46,120 nucleotides of DNA from Frankia sp. QA3 (lineage in GTDB: Bacteria > Actinomycetota > Actinomycetes > Frankiales > Frankiaceae). The notes under the pieces are model-generated. The model did no database searches. It was given only the letters and a program-made list of their open reading frames with translations, and was not told where the DNA came from. This document shows, one piece after another, positions 1-8,403 of the stretch (its first letter is position 1; every line of letters starts with the position of its first letter). The position numbers and the translations under genes were made by a program. Where the stretch lies: contig NZ_CM001489.1 in assembly GCF_000262465.1 (NCBI RefSeq), positions 6,403,002 through 6,449,121 on the forward strand, in the 5' to 3' direction.

Positions 1-2283
1 CCGGCCGCGGGCGTCCGGTCCACCCCGGGTGCCGTCTCCACCCCGGGTGGCGCGTCGGCCCGGGAGGCGGTGCTGGCTGCAGGGACTGTCCCGGCGCAGG
101 AGACCGTGCCGGCGCGTGGAGTTGGCCCGGCGGGTGGAGTTGGCCCGGCGGGTGGCGTTAGGTCGGCGGGTGGAGTTGGGTCTGTACGGGGGGGTGAGCC
201 CGCACCGGGGGCTGGGACGTCCAAGGGCGTCTCGCCGGCCGACAGCGTCGCGCTGCCGTCGAGGGACGGCGCGCTGCCCACCAGGGACGAAGCCGGGCTG
301 CGGGCGAGCACCCCGAGCCCGTCCAGCGTTCCGGACAGGCTCGAGGTGCTCGACGAGATGCACACCGGCGGGACTCCTCGTCCGCGTCCTGAGGTAGCAG
401 GGCCGGAGGCGGTCGGGCAGGAACGGGTGGCGCCTGCCCCCGCATCGCGCCCGCCGGCCCGGCGGCCGCCCGTGCCCCCGCCCGGCGAGGGCAGGCAGCG
501 CCCGTCGACCGGCGCCCGGCACGCGCGACATTCCGGCCGCGGTACCGGCGGCACTGGCGGCACCGGCGGCACCGGCGGCGCTACGGTGGCTACACCCGAT
601 GGCATAAACCGAGCTGCCCGAGGCGGCGGTCGGACCTGGAGCCTGCGCGCTGGTGCCGAGCGCGACGCCGCCGCCAACGCCGCCGCCAACGCCGACTCCG
701 GCGGCGAGCCCATCGGCGCCCCGACGACCGCGAGCCGGGTGGAGCGGCCGGCAGGGTCGGGGACACCGGCGACACCGGCGACTCCCGGTGGCCGGCTGCC
801 CACCACGCAGGCGTCAGCGGAAGCCACCGTGGCCGCCGGGTCGCAGCCGGTTCCGGGCGGCCGCGGCGGGTCGGCGGCGGCCGTCGCGTCGACGCGGGAT
901 GCTGGCCGAGCCGCCGAGTCAGCGCCGGCTCCGGGCGAGCGCGGCAGGCCGGCGGTGACCGTCGCGCCGGCACGGGTACCCGGCCGGGGTGCCGGGTCGG
1001 TGACGGCCCTGCGGCCCGCTCGGCGCGTCGGGATCGCCGGTCCCGGCGGGGACGCGAAGCCGGATCCGTGGGCCGGCGGTGATGGCGACGGCGATCGGGA
1101 TGCCGCCCCCGCGTCCCCGGCGCAGCGGTCGGGGACGGGTGCCGGCGCGGGGCCGGGGGGTCGCCCGGTCGTCCTCGGCTGGCGGGCGCTGCTGGCCTGC
1201 GTGCTCGTCGCGGGACTGTTGGGCGGTGGGATCGGCGGCCTGGCCGTCGCCATCACCTCGGGCGACACCAGCGTTCAGCCGGTGAAGACGCTCGGCGTCG
1301 GCAGCCCGGCTCCCGTCACCGACCGCCGGACGGTCGCCGCGATCGCCGCAGCCGCGCTGCCTACCGTGGTGACGGTCGACGTCGGCGGGGCGGGCGACGA
1401 CGGCAGCGGCGGCACCGGTTCCGGAGTGATCATCAGCTCGGACGGCTACATCCTCACGAACAACCATGTCATCGCGTCCGCGGTAGCCGGCGGCAGCCCG
1501 ATCTCGGTGCGCCGCTACCAGGAGTTCGGCCAGATCCGGGCCCAGCTCGTCGGGCGTGACCCGCAGACCGACCTCGCCGTGCTGCGCATTCCGGCCCCGA
1601 CCCCGTTGCCGGCGGCGACGCTGGGCCAGTCCGGCTCGCTCGTGGTCGGGGCGCCGGTCGTCGCCATCGGGGCGCCGCTGGGCTTGTCCGGCACGGTGAC
1701 GACCGGCGTCGTCAGCGCCCTGGACCGCAATCCGACCGTCCCGGCCGAGAACGGCAGCGCCCCGACGGTGCTCATCGGCGCGATCCAGATCGACGCGGCG
1801 ATCAACCCGGGGAACTCCGGTGGTCCCCTGCTCGACGCGCTTGGGCAGGTCGTCGGGATCAACGCGGCGATCGCGGCGGTGCCCGGGCACGAGGAGCAGG
1901 CGCAGAGCGGCAGCATCGGCGTGGGCTTCGCCGTCCCGGTGGACTTCGCGCGTTCCGTCGCCCAGGAGCTCATCGCGACCGGTCGGGCCACCCATCCCTA
2001 CGTCGGCGCCTCGGCCGCCACCGTCACGACGGGTGAGGCCACGGCAACCGGCGGGGTGCCCGGCGCCCGGCTGGTGAGCCTCGTTTCCGACGGCCCGATG
2101 GCCCGCGCCGGGCTGCGGGTCGGCGACGTCATCACCCGGATCGACGCGAACACGATCCGCGGGACGAACGATCTGCTCGTGGCGGCCCGGCTGCACCGGG
2201 TAGGCGACAAGGTCACCGTCACCTACGTGCGCGGCCGTGTCACCGCAACCACCCAAATGACACTCCAGGAACAACAGAACTGA
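1..2283 (+). CDS. HtrA/DegP-type membrane-anchored serine protease with PDZ domain (5' end probably outside window)
   Basis: Likely a periplasm-facing quality-control protease of the trypsin-like HtrA family. The frame is open from base 1, so the true start may lie upstream; the first in-window start is GTG at 70 (737 residues from there, used for numbering). Residues 1-370 are low-complexity Pro/Ala/Gly/Arg sequence with a Gly-Thr-Gly repeat near 160-175. A single membrane segment follows at about 372-395. The catalytic triad is visible: His466 (TNNHV), Asp501 (TDLAVL) and Ser583 (NPGNSGGP). A PDZ domain occupies roughly 640-735. Stop is at 2281-2283, and tatB follows within about 70 bases, so the two may be co-transcribed. 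The protease-PDZ half is typical of actinobacterial HtrA; the very long cytoplasmic head is not. Family call is secure, substrate unknown. Confidence 0.92.
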   Translation, partial: PAAGVRSTPGAVSTPGGASAREAVLAAGTVPAQETVPARGVGPAGGVGPAGGVRSAGGVGSVRGGEPAPGAGTSKGVSPADSVALPSRDGALPTRDEAGLRASTPSPSSVPDRLEVLDEMHTGGTPRPRPEVAGPEAVGQERVAPAPASRPPARRPPVPPPGEGRQRPSTGARHARHSGRGTGGTGGTGGTGGATVATPDGINRAARGGGRTWSLRAGAERDAAANAAANADSGGEPIGAPTTASRVERPAGSGTPATPATPGGRLPTTQASAEATVAAGSQPVPGGRGGSAAAVASTRDAGRAAESAPAPGERGRPAVTVAPARVPGRGAGSVTALRPARRVGIAGPGGDAKPDPWAGGDGDGDRDAAPASPAQRSGTGAGAGPGGRPVVLGWRALLACVLVAGLLGGGIGGLAVAITSGDTSVQPVKTLGVGSPAPVTDRRTVAAIAAAALPTVVTVDVGGAGDDGSGGTGSGVIISSDGYILTNNHVIASAVAGGSPISVRRYQEFGQIRAQLVGRDPQTDLAVLRIPAPTPLPAATLGQSGSLVVGAPVVAIGAPLGLSGTVTTGVVSALDRNPTVPAENGSAPTVLIGAIQIDAAINPGNSGGPLLDALGQVVGINAAIAAVPGHEEQAQSGSIGVGFAVPVDFARSVAQELIATGRATHPYVGASAATVTTGEATATGGVPGARLVSLVSDGPMARAGLRVGDVITRIDANTIRGTNDLLVAARLHRVGDKVTVTYVRGRVTATTQMTLQEQQN

Positions 2284-2349
2284 GCATTGGACATCTTTTC
2301 GTTGCCCGGGAGTTCCGCGCAGCAACAGGGGGAGAGGTACGCTCAGCCG

Positions 2350-2859
2350 GTGTTCAACGGTGTCGGGTGGGGTGAAGTCGTCGTCCTGCTGCTGATCGGC
2401 CTGTTCGTCTTCGGCCCGGACAGGCTGCCCAAGGCGGCCCGGGACGCGGGGCGCATGCTGCGCCAGCTTCGGCAGATGGCCAACGGCATGCGCAATGATC
2501 TCCGATCCGAGCTCGGCCCGGAATTCGCCGATCTCGACATCCGGGATCTGCATCCCAAGACCTTCGTCCGCAAGCACCTGTTCGAGGACGAGCCCCCGCT
2601 GCCCCCGTACCTGACCAAGCGGACCGCGCTGGATGCGCTGCTCCTCGGCGACGAGGCGCCCGCGACCCCGTCGCTGACGAAGTCCTCCCTGCCGAAGGAG
2701 GCCGCCCGCGAGCCGGGCCGCGCCCCCACCGACACTCCCACGCCGCCGGCCCCGTCGACGCCCGCGCTGCTGTCGAAGTCCTCCCCGCCGAAGGCGACCG
2801 CGTCCCGTGCTGTCCCGCCCCAGCCGAACGCCACCCCCTTCGACCCCGACGCCACCTGA
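2350..2859 (+). CDS. tatB: Sec-independent (Tat) translocase subunit TatB
   Basis: Component of the twin-arginine translocase, which exports folded proteins across the cytoplasmic membrane. The product (169 residues) has the TatA/B signature: a short N-terminal membrane helix (WGEVVVLLLIGLFVFGPDRLP) with the FGP hinge, followed by an amphipathic helix (AARDAGRMLRQLRQMANGM) and a Pro/Ala-rich tail. I chose GTG at 2350 because a GGGGGAGAGG ribosome-binding stretch at about 2327-2337 precedes it and because TatB proteins begin right before this helix; the frame is also open from TTG 2287. The sequence after the helix (ELGPEFADLDIRDLHP) is characteristic of actinobacterial TatB rather than TatA. 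Lies directly after the HtrA-type protease gene. The PhoD-like phosphatase encoded at 13740 carries a Tat signal and would be a client. Confidence 0.9.
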   Translation: MFNGVGWGEVVVLLLIGLFVFGPDRLPKAARDAGRMLRQLRQMANGMRNDLRSELGPEFADLDIRDLHPKTFVRKHLFEDEPPLPPYLTKRTALDALLLGDEAPATPSLTKSSLPKEAAREPGRAPTDTPTPPAPSTPALLSKSSPPKATASRAVPPQPNATPFDPDAT

Positions 2860-3613
2860 GCCAAGCCGCCCGCGGCCTCGGGTGCTCGACGCACCCCGGC
2901 GCCTAGGGAGAGCAGTACAGGTCGGACGCCTGCTGAGTGGTGCGCGCCCCGCCCAGGGCTCCTACCGGTGAGACTCCGCAGCCCGCCTCCGTGCCGGCCT
3001 CGCCTTGGAGTCGCGCCACCGCTGCGGGGGGATCGCCGGTTGCGATGCTTCCGGCGCGACCCGGGCCCCACACCGCGCACCTGATCATCCCTAGAGGGAT
3101 GGCAACAGCCGAAGCTGCGCGCATTGGGTGCGGCAGTGCGGGCTGCTGATCATCGCCAGGCGAGAGAGTCCGAGGTCGGCGCCGCCACCTGCTGCCCCGT
3201 GGGCCGCAGGCCGGGACGAACCGCTGTCGGCTGCCGTGCTGTCCGTCATCGGGTGGGTGCACAGACGTGCCGAGGGGTAGTTGCGGTTTGTGGGGCCGAA
3301 ACCGTGATGAGGCCTCGGCATGATGTGGCCGCTATCCGGCCGAGTAGACGTCGTTGACAGCGAGGGGCACGCCAGGGTCGCTGATCATGCTGAAGGGATC
3401 GGACTTCGACCGGCCAGGCAGCCTGCGATCAAGAGGTGGGCTGCCAGACTTCACCCGGTGGGTGGCAACGCGTGTGGGGGCCGCGATGTCACCGGGCGGG
3501 AGCCGTCGTTGTGGGGGCTCGGTTCCTGCCGCGATGATCGCGAAGGTGCGAACGCCCGCGGGCGACCCGCCTCGGTGGGTGTCACCGGGGCCGGGCGCCC
3601 GCGGGGCTGGGCC
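2860..3613. other. 754-base region without a convincing gene
   Basis: Lies between convergent tatB (+) and mrp (-). It looks less GC-extreme than its surroundings, and short frames on both strands have atypical composition and no family I recognise. I found no tRNA, tmRNA, RNase P or riboswitch core motif by eye. It could be a decayed gene, a small RNA locus or just long 3' flanks. Confidence 0.5.
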
Positions 3614-4756
3614 TCAGCGACCGGCGGGGGTGAGGTTGAGGCTGCGGCCGGCGAGGCCGCGGGAGCGGTAGGTGAGCCGGTCGGCCATCGCGCGCAGGGC
3701 CTTGCTCGCCTCGCTGTCCGGCTCACCGACGACGAGGGGGACGCCGTTGTCGCCGCCCTCGCGCAGGCGGACGTCCACCGGGACCTGCGCGAGCAGGGGG
3801 ACGTCGTGCCCGAGGACGCGGGTCAGGCGCTCGGCGACGGCGGCGCCGCCGCCGGAACCGAAGACGTCGACGCGCTCCCCGCAGTGCGGGCAGGGCAACC
3901 AGGCCATGTTCTCGACGACGCCGACGACGTTCTGCCGGGTCTGCACGGCGATCGTGCCGGCTCGCTCGGCGACCTCGGTCGCGGCGAGCTGCGGGGTGGT
4001 GACGATCAGCAGCTCGGAGGAGGGCACGAGCTGCGCTAGGGAGATGGCGATGTCGCCGGTGCCGGGCGGCAGGTCCAGCAGGAGGACGTCGAGGTCACCC
4101 CAGAAGACGTCGGACAGGAACTGCTCGAGGGCGCGGTGCAGCATCGGCCCGCGCCAGGTCACCGGCTGGTTCCCGCGAGTGAACATGCCGGTGGAGATGA
4201 CCCGGACGCCGTGCGCCTGGGGCGGCATGATCATCTTCTCGACCTGGGTGGGGGGGCGCTCGATGCCCAGCATCCGCGGCACGGAGTGGCCGTAGATGTC
4301 GGCGTCGAGTACGCCGACGGCGAGGCCCGTGCGGGCCATCGCCGCGGCCAGGTTCACGGTGATCGAGGACTTGCCGACGCCGCCCTTTCCACTGGCCACG
4401 CCGTACACCCTGGTCAGGGAGCCCGGTTGGGCGAACGGGATCATCTTGGGGGCGACGCCGCCACGCAGCTTCGTGTGCAGGGCGGTGCGCTGCTCGTCCG
4501 TCATGACCTGCAGGTCGACGCGGACCTCGCGCACCCCCTCCAGGGCGCTGACGGCTCGGCTGACACGGTTGATGATCTCATCGCGCATCGGGCAGCCGGA
4601 CACGGTGAGCAGCACCGTGATGTCAACCGAGCCGTCGTCGAGCACGTGGACCGACGAGACCATGTCCAGCTCCGTGATGGGGCGGCCGATCTCGGGATCG
4701 TGCACCGTCGCCAGAGCCGACTGGATCGCGTCGGAGGAAGGCCGGGATGGGGACAA
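3614..4756 (-). CDS. mrp: Mrp/ApbC-family P-loop ATPase, Fe-S cluster carrier
   Basis: Cytosolic P-loop NTPase that binds and transfers iron-sulfur clusters to apo-proteins in characterised relatives (Mrp/ApbC/NBP35 family). The 380-residue product begins with a MIP18/DUF59 domain (about 8-90) containing the conserved Cys in SGCPMRD (Cys55), then the deviant Walker A ASGKGGVGKSS at 121-131, a switch region DADIYGHS at 151-158, the DLPPGTGD motif near 228-235, and CPHC at 289-292, the pair that holds the bridging cluster. Length and domain order match the family. The start is TTG at 4756, supported by AGG nine bases upstream. Convergent with tatB across a gene-less stretch; upstream lies the MarR gene on the other strand. 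Confidence 0.93.
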   Translation of the reverse strand: MSPSRPSSDAIQSALATVHDPEIGRPITELDMVSSVHVLDDGSVDITVLLTVSGCPMRDEIINRVSRAVSALEGVREVRVDLQVMTDEQRTALHTKLRGGVAPKMIPFAQPGSLTRVYGVASGKGGVGKSSITVNLAAAMARTGLAVGVLDADIYGHSVPRMLGIERPPTQVEKMIMPPQAHGVRVISTGMFTRGNQPVTWRGPMLHRALEQFLSDVFWGDLDVLLLDLPPGTGDIAISLAQLVPSSELLIVTTPQLAATEVAERAGTIAVQTRQNVVGVVENMAWLPCPHCGERVDVFGSGGGAAVAERLTRVLGHDVPLLAQVPVDVRLREGGDNGVPLVVGEPDSEASKALRAMADRLTYRSRGLAGRSLNLTPAGR

Positions 4757-5092
4757 GGGAAACCTCAGTCACTGATTGGCATCCGATGCGGCCCTCGGAG
4801 CCGCCGTTGGGTCCACGATAGCCCGCGGAAAGCCCGTCAGCGTTCGCGCGCCGGTCAGGTGTGAGCCACGGGTGCCAGAACCCGGATGAATCGGGCGGTA
4901 CCGGTGGTTGTCGATCGGTGTGGTCCGTCGGTTCACCGACCTGTCGGGTATCTGACTCAAAACCGGACCGATCGCGGTGACCAGGACTTTGGGCCGCGCG
5001 GCGCCGCCGTGCCCCTGGCCGGTGCCGTGGCGGGGGAGCCGGTGGGGGCACATGACGGCATAGGCTGATCGAGGCGGCAGCGGGAGGACGCG
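4757..5092. promoter_or_regulatory. Divergent intergenic region between mrp and the MarR gene
   Basis: 336 bases with no gene. On the plus strand TAGGCT at 5061-5066 is a good actinobacterial -10 candidate for the MarR gene, followed by a GGGAGGA ribosome-binding site before ATG 5093. On the minus strand TATCGT (bases 4817-4822 region) is a possible -10 for mrp. An inverted repeat, GTCGGT-tc-ACCGAC at 4927-4940, could be a regulator site, but its distance from both genes makes that weak. Confidence 0.4.
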
Positions 5093-5614
5093 ATGGCAGT
5101 CGAAGAGGTGATCGGCGCCAGCTCCGAGACCGACGCGAACTGGGTCGACGAGCGCGGCATGCGGGCCTGGCGGGGGCTGCTGCAGGCACACGCGCACGTC
5201 ACCCGGGTGCTCGAGGCCGAGCTGGAGGCTGTCCACCATCTGCCGTTGGCCTCCTACGACGTGCTCGTCCAGCTCGCCGAGGCGCCGAACTACGAGCTGC
5301 GTATGAGCGAGCTCGCGCAGGCGGTGCTGCTGTCCCGCAGCGGGCTGACCCGGCTGGTCGACCGGTTGGAGCGCGAGGGGCTGGTCGCCCGGCGGTCCTG
5401 CCCGTCCGACGCCCGCGGCACGCTTGCCACCCTAACGCCGCAGGGCCTCGATCGGCTGCGGGCGGCCTCCGGCACCCATCTGAAGGGGGTGGGCCGGCAC
5501 GTGCTGTCCCACTTCAGCCGGGCGGAGCAGGACCAGCTCGCCGAGCTGCTCGGGCGACTGAGCCCGCCGCGCGACGGGCACGACGGCGCACGGGGGTGCG
5601 GCAAGGGCGTGTGA
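5093..5614 (+). CDS. MarR-family transcriptional regulator
   Basis: Dimeric winged-helix DNA-binding regulator. The 173-residue product shows the MarR pattern: an N-terminal dimer helix, LTPQ-type wing and recognition helix (LRMSELAQAVLLSRSGLTRLVDRLEREGLVARRSCPSDARGT at about 66-107), then a C-terminal dimerisation helix. The DxRG-type wing segment (SDARGTLATLTPQG) is clear. Start ATG 5093 has GGGAGGA five bases upstream and a TAGGCT -10 candidate at 5061. MarR proteins usually control themselves or a neighbour and respond to small aromatic compounds; here the target cannot be read from the sequence. The stop codon lies inside the first unit of a 17-bp tandem repeat. Confidence 0.9.
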   Translation: MAVEEVIGASSETDANWVDERGMRAWRGLLQAHAHVTRVLEAELEAVHHLPLASYDVLVQLAEAPNYELRMSELAQAVLLSRSGLTRLVDRLEREGLVARRSCPSDARGTLATLTPQGLDRLRAASGTHLKGVGRHVLSHFSRAEQDQLAELLGRLSPPRDGHDGARGCGKGV

Positions 5615-5678
5615 GCGCGGCCGGGCTGTGAGCGCGGCCGGGCTGTGAGCGCGGCCGGGCTGTGAGCGCGGCCGGGCT
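5611..5678 (+). repeat. Four perfect 17-bp tandem repeats
   Basis: Unit GTGAGCGCGGCCGGGCT occurs at 5611-5627, 5628-5644, 5645-5661 and 5662-5678 without a mismatch. The first unit contains the TGA stop of the MarR gene. It is followed to about 5725 by a degenerate ggg(t/g)(a/c)cggtccagggct-like repeat. The block fills the gap between convergent MarR and PHP genes. Confidence 0.95.
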
Positions 5679-5725
5679 GGGGTGCGGCCCAGGGCTGGGG
5701 GTACGGTCCAGGGCTGGGGGTGCGG

Positions 5726-6592
5726 TCAGGCGGGGGACGGCCCGGTGATCGGTGCCGTGCCGGTGGCGGCGGCCACCAGTTCCTCGTACGCCTCGCGGCT
5801 GGTCGTCTCGGCGGCGAGCCCCTGCGGCTTGCTGCTGCCGTGGAAGTCGCTCGATCCCGTCACGATCAGGCCGAGCTCGGCGGTGAGTCCGCGTAGCCGG
5901 CGCCGTTCGTCGGCGTCATGGTCGGGATGGTCGACCTCGATCCCGCCGAGCCCCGCCCGGGACATCCGCTCGATCACGTCGGGGCCGACCGTCGCCCCGC
6001 GCCGGCTCGCGAACGGGTGCGCGAACACGCTGACCCCTCCCGCGTCGCGGATCAGCCGCAGGGTCTGCCAGACGTCCGGCTGCTCCTTGCCGACCCAGTA
6101 CGGCCCGCCGGCGCCGATCCAGTCGCGGGTGAACGCCGCCGCCACCGTCGGCACCAGCCCGGCCTCGACCATCGCCGCCGCGATGTGCGGGCGGCCCACC
6201 GTCCCGGCGGCGAGCTCGGCCACCCGTTCCCAGCGCACCGGATGCCCGTCGGCGGCCAGCCGGTCGGCCATCCGGCGGGCGCGGACGGCCCGGTGCTCGC
6301 GGACCTGGGCGCGGACCGCGGCGAAGGCGGGCTCGGCCGGGTCGAACAGGTAGGCCAGCACGTGCAGGGAGATCGACCCTCCGGTCACCTCGACGGAACA
6401 GGAGATCTCCGCGCCCGGCACCAGGGTGAGGCCGGCGGGCAGCGCCGCGGCGGCGCGCCCGATGCCCGCGGTGGTGTCGTGATCGGTCAGCGCGATGACC
6501 GTCAGCCCCGTCTCGGCGGCGAGCCGGACGAGATCCTCCGGTGGGACCAGTCCGTCCGACGCGGTGGAGTGGGTGTGCAGGTCGATGGTCAT
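5726..6592 (-). CDS. PHP-domain metal-dependent phosphoesterase
   Basis: Member of the polymerase-and-histidinol-phosphatase superfamily, probably a stand-alone 3',5'-nucleoside bisphosphate phosphatase or 5'-3' exoribonuclease of the RNase AM/YciV type. The 288-residue product opens with the metal motif LHTHSTASDG (residues 5-14), then LTDHDT at about 36-41, an invariant PGAEIS motif near 60, RPHIA near 136, FAHPFASR near 192 and SSDFHGS near 251, giving all the expected metal ligands. Length fits the family (about 280-300). Start ATG 6592 has only a weak ribosome-binding site. Downstream is the tandem repeat shared with the MarR gene end; upstream is a second repeat array. The exact substrate is inferred from family only. 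Confidence 0.88.
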   Translation of the reverse strand: MTIDLHTHSTASDGLVPPEDLVRLAAETGLTVIALTDHDTTAGIGRAAAALPAGLTLVPGAEISCSVEVTGGSISLHVLAYLFDPAEPAFAAVRAQVREHRAVRARRMADRLAADGHPVRWERVAELAAGTVGRPHIAAAMVEAGLVPTVAAAFTRDWIGAGGPYWVGKEQPDVWQTLRLIRDAGGVSVFAHPFASRRGATVGPDVIERMSRAGLGGIEVDHPDHDADERRRLRGLTAELGLIVTGSSDFHGSSKPQGLAAETTSREAYEELVAAATGTAPITGPSPA

Positions 6593-6678
6593 CCGTCCAT
6601 GCTGTCAGCTCATCCCCGCCGGCCGCACCGCATCGAGGCTCGGCCGGCCGAGCCTCGCGGCCGGCTGGTGGTCCGGGC

Positions 6679-6757
6679 GGCCGGAGGTTCGGGGCTATCG
6701 GCCGGAGGTTCGGGGCTATCGGCCGGAGGTTCGGGGCTATCGGCCGGAAGTTCGGCT
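6679..6757 (+). repeat. 21-bp tandem repeat, three full copies plus a partial
   Basis: Unit beginning GGCCGGAGGTTCGGGGCTA occurs at 6679-6699, 6700-6720 and 6721-6741, with a partial, slightly diverged copy at 6742-6757. The last copy reaches the stop codon of the aldehyde dehydrogenase gene, which begins (on the minus strand) at 6756. The array lies between that gene and the PHP gene. Confidence 0.95.
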
Positions 6758-8198
6758 AGAGGTCGAGGCCGGTGAGGACCAGGACCCGCTCCTCGGTGAG
6801 GTCGGTCATGGCCGCGCGGACGCCCTCCCGGCCGATGCCGGAGCCCTTCGTGCCGCCGTAGGGCATCTGGTCGGCCCGGTAGGAGGGGACGTCGCCGATG
6901 ACGACCCCGCCGACGGCGAGCTCGCGGTGGGCGCGGAACGCGGTGGCCAGGTCGTGGGTGAACACGCCGGTCTGCAGGCCGAACTCGCTGTCGTTGACCC
7001 GGGCGAGGCCGTCGTCCAACCCGTCCACCGCGGACACGACGAGGACCGGCCCGAAGACCTCCTCGCGCACGACCCGGGCGCCGGCGGGCACGTCGGTGAG
7101 CACGGTCGGGGCGATGCTCGCGCCGGTGCGTGTGCCGCCGCAGACGAGCGTCCCGCCGGCGGCGACGGCCTCGGCGATCCACTCCTCGACGCGGCGTGCC
7201 GAGGCGACGTCGATGAGCGGGCCGACGTCGGTGGCCGGGTCGGTCGGGTCGCCGCCGCGCAGCGCCCGCACGGCGGTGACGATCTCGCTGAGCAGTTCGT
7301 CGTAGACGGACCGGTCGGCGTAGACCCGCTGCACGGCGATGCAGGACTGGCCGGCCTGGTAGTTGGCGAACAGGGCGATGCGCCCGGCCGCCCGCGCGAG
7401 GTCGCCCGGCGCCGCGTAGTCGGCCGTCACCAGCACGGCGCCGTTGCCGCCGAGTTCGAGCACGACGTGCTTGCGGGGCACCGCGTCGCGGATCGACCAG
7501 CCGACCGGGCCGGAGCCGGTGAAGGACACCACCGGCAGGCGCGGGTCCGTGACGAGCCCGCCGACCTCGCTGTTCGGGACGGGCAGGACCGACCAGGACC
7601 CCTCGGGCAGGTCGGTCTCGGCGAGCAGGTCGCCGAGGAACAGCGCGGACAGCGGCGTGCGGGGGGCGGGCTTGACGATGATCGGGGCACCGACCGCCAA
7701 CGCCGGCGCGACCTTGTGCGCCACCAGGTTCAGCGGGAAGTTGAACGGGGTGATCCCCAGCACGGGCCCGCGGGGGAAGCGCCGGCTCAGCGCCAGGCGC
7801 CCCTCCCCCGTCGGGTCCGTGTCCAGCCGGGTCAGCTCGCCGGTGAAGCGGCGGGCCTCCTCCGCGCCCCAGCGAAATGTCGAGCTCGCCCGGGCCACCT
7901 CGGCCCGAGCCCAGGTCAGCGGCTTGCCGCTCTCCGCGGTGATGAGCCGGGCGAGCTCGTCGCCGCGCCCCGCGATCTCCCTGGACACGTGCGCCAGCGC
8001 CGAGGCGCGCACGTGCGCCGGCAGCGCCGAGAAGCGCGGGAAGACCTCGGCGGCGGCCGCGACGGCCCGCTCGACCTGGTCGGTGTCGGGCTGCGCCACG
8101 GTGGCCACGAGGCCGTCGTCGAAGGGGTGCCGGACGTCGATCGTCGAGGCACTCTCGGCGCGGCTGCCCGCCAGCCAGAATGAGGTGACGTCAGCCAT
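6756..8198 (-). CDS. NAD(P)-dependent aldehyde dehydrogenase, probably succinate-semialdehyde type
   Basis: Oxidises an aldehyde to the acid. The 480-residue product has the aldehyde dehydrogenase fold: cofactor-binding segment GITPFNFPLN and KPAPRTPLS (about 150-190), the FTGSGPVGW loop, the general base Glu in LELGGNGAV, and the nucleophile Cys286 in YQAGQSC. EEVFGPVL is also present near the C terminus. It is divergent from a 4-aminobutyrate aminotransferase gene 205 bases away, so a role as the second step of GABA or another omega-amino acid degradation is a reasonable inference; the FANYQAGQSC and phosphorylating-like signature resemble glyceraldehyde/lactaldehyde-type enzymes too, so substrate is not settled. 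Start ATG 8198, with a GGGCGGA stretch upstream. Confidence 0.9.
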   Translation of the reverse strand: MADVTSFWLAGSRAESASTIDVRHPFDDGLVATVAQPDTDQVERAVAAAAEVFPRFSALPAHVRASALAHVSREIAGRGDELARLITAESGKPLTWARAEVARASSTFRWGAEEARRFTGELTRLDTDPTGEGRLALSRRFPRGPVLGITPFNFPLNLVAHKVAPALAVGAPIIVKPAPRTPLSALFLGDLLAETDLPEGSWSVLPVPNSEVGGLVTDPRLPVVSFTGSGPVGWSIRDAVPRKHVVLELGGNGAVLVTADYAAPGDLARAAGRIALFANYQAGQSCIAVQRVYADRSVYDELLSEIVTAVRALRGGDPTDPATDVGPLIDVASARRVEEWIAEAVAAGGTLVCGGTRTGASIAPTVLTDVPAGARVVREEVFGPVLVVSAVDGLDDGLARVNDSEFGLQTGVFTHDLATAFRAHRELAVGGVVIGDVPSYRADQMPYGGTKGSGIGREGVRAAMTDLTEERVLVLTGLDL

Positions 8199-8403
8199 CG
8201 CGATCCGCCCATGTCGTCGCCATCACACGTCATCCTAGGCGCATCGTCGGCGGCCTGGTGGGTCCAACGCGCCCGACCGGCCCATCGGCGCACACCGCCA
8301 TCCCGGTGGTGCTGACCTGGGCGGACACACCGGCCCCGAGCCTGCGGTCGGGGGACGATGGCCAGGTGGAGAGCGGGCTGGCGAGCAGGCGGGAGCAGAC
8401 GAG
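8199..8403. promoter_or_regulatory. Divergent promoter region between aldehyde dehydrogenase and gabT
   Basis: 205 bases between two divergently read genes that plausibly share a pathway, so it must hold both promoters. I cannot pick out a -35/-10 pair with confidence. GGGAG at about 8390-8395 is the ribosome-binding site for gabT. Confidence 0.4.

Noticed and set aside
919..2577. Long open frame on the minus strand (552 codons) across the HtrA gene
   Set aside because: It is the shadow of a strongly conserved gene; its product is Arg/Gly/Asp-rich with no family motif, as is usual for antisense frames at this GC content.
2903..3262. Minus-strand frame of 119 codons in the gene-less gap
   Set aside because: Composition and lack of any recognisable motif or ribosome-binding site give no support; kept only as an unexplained region.
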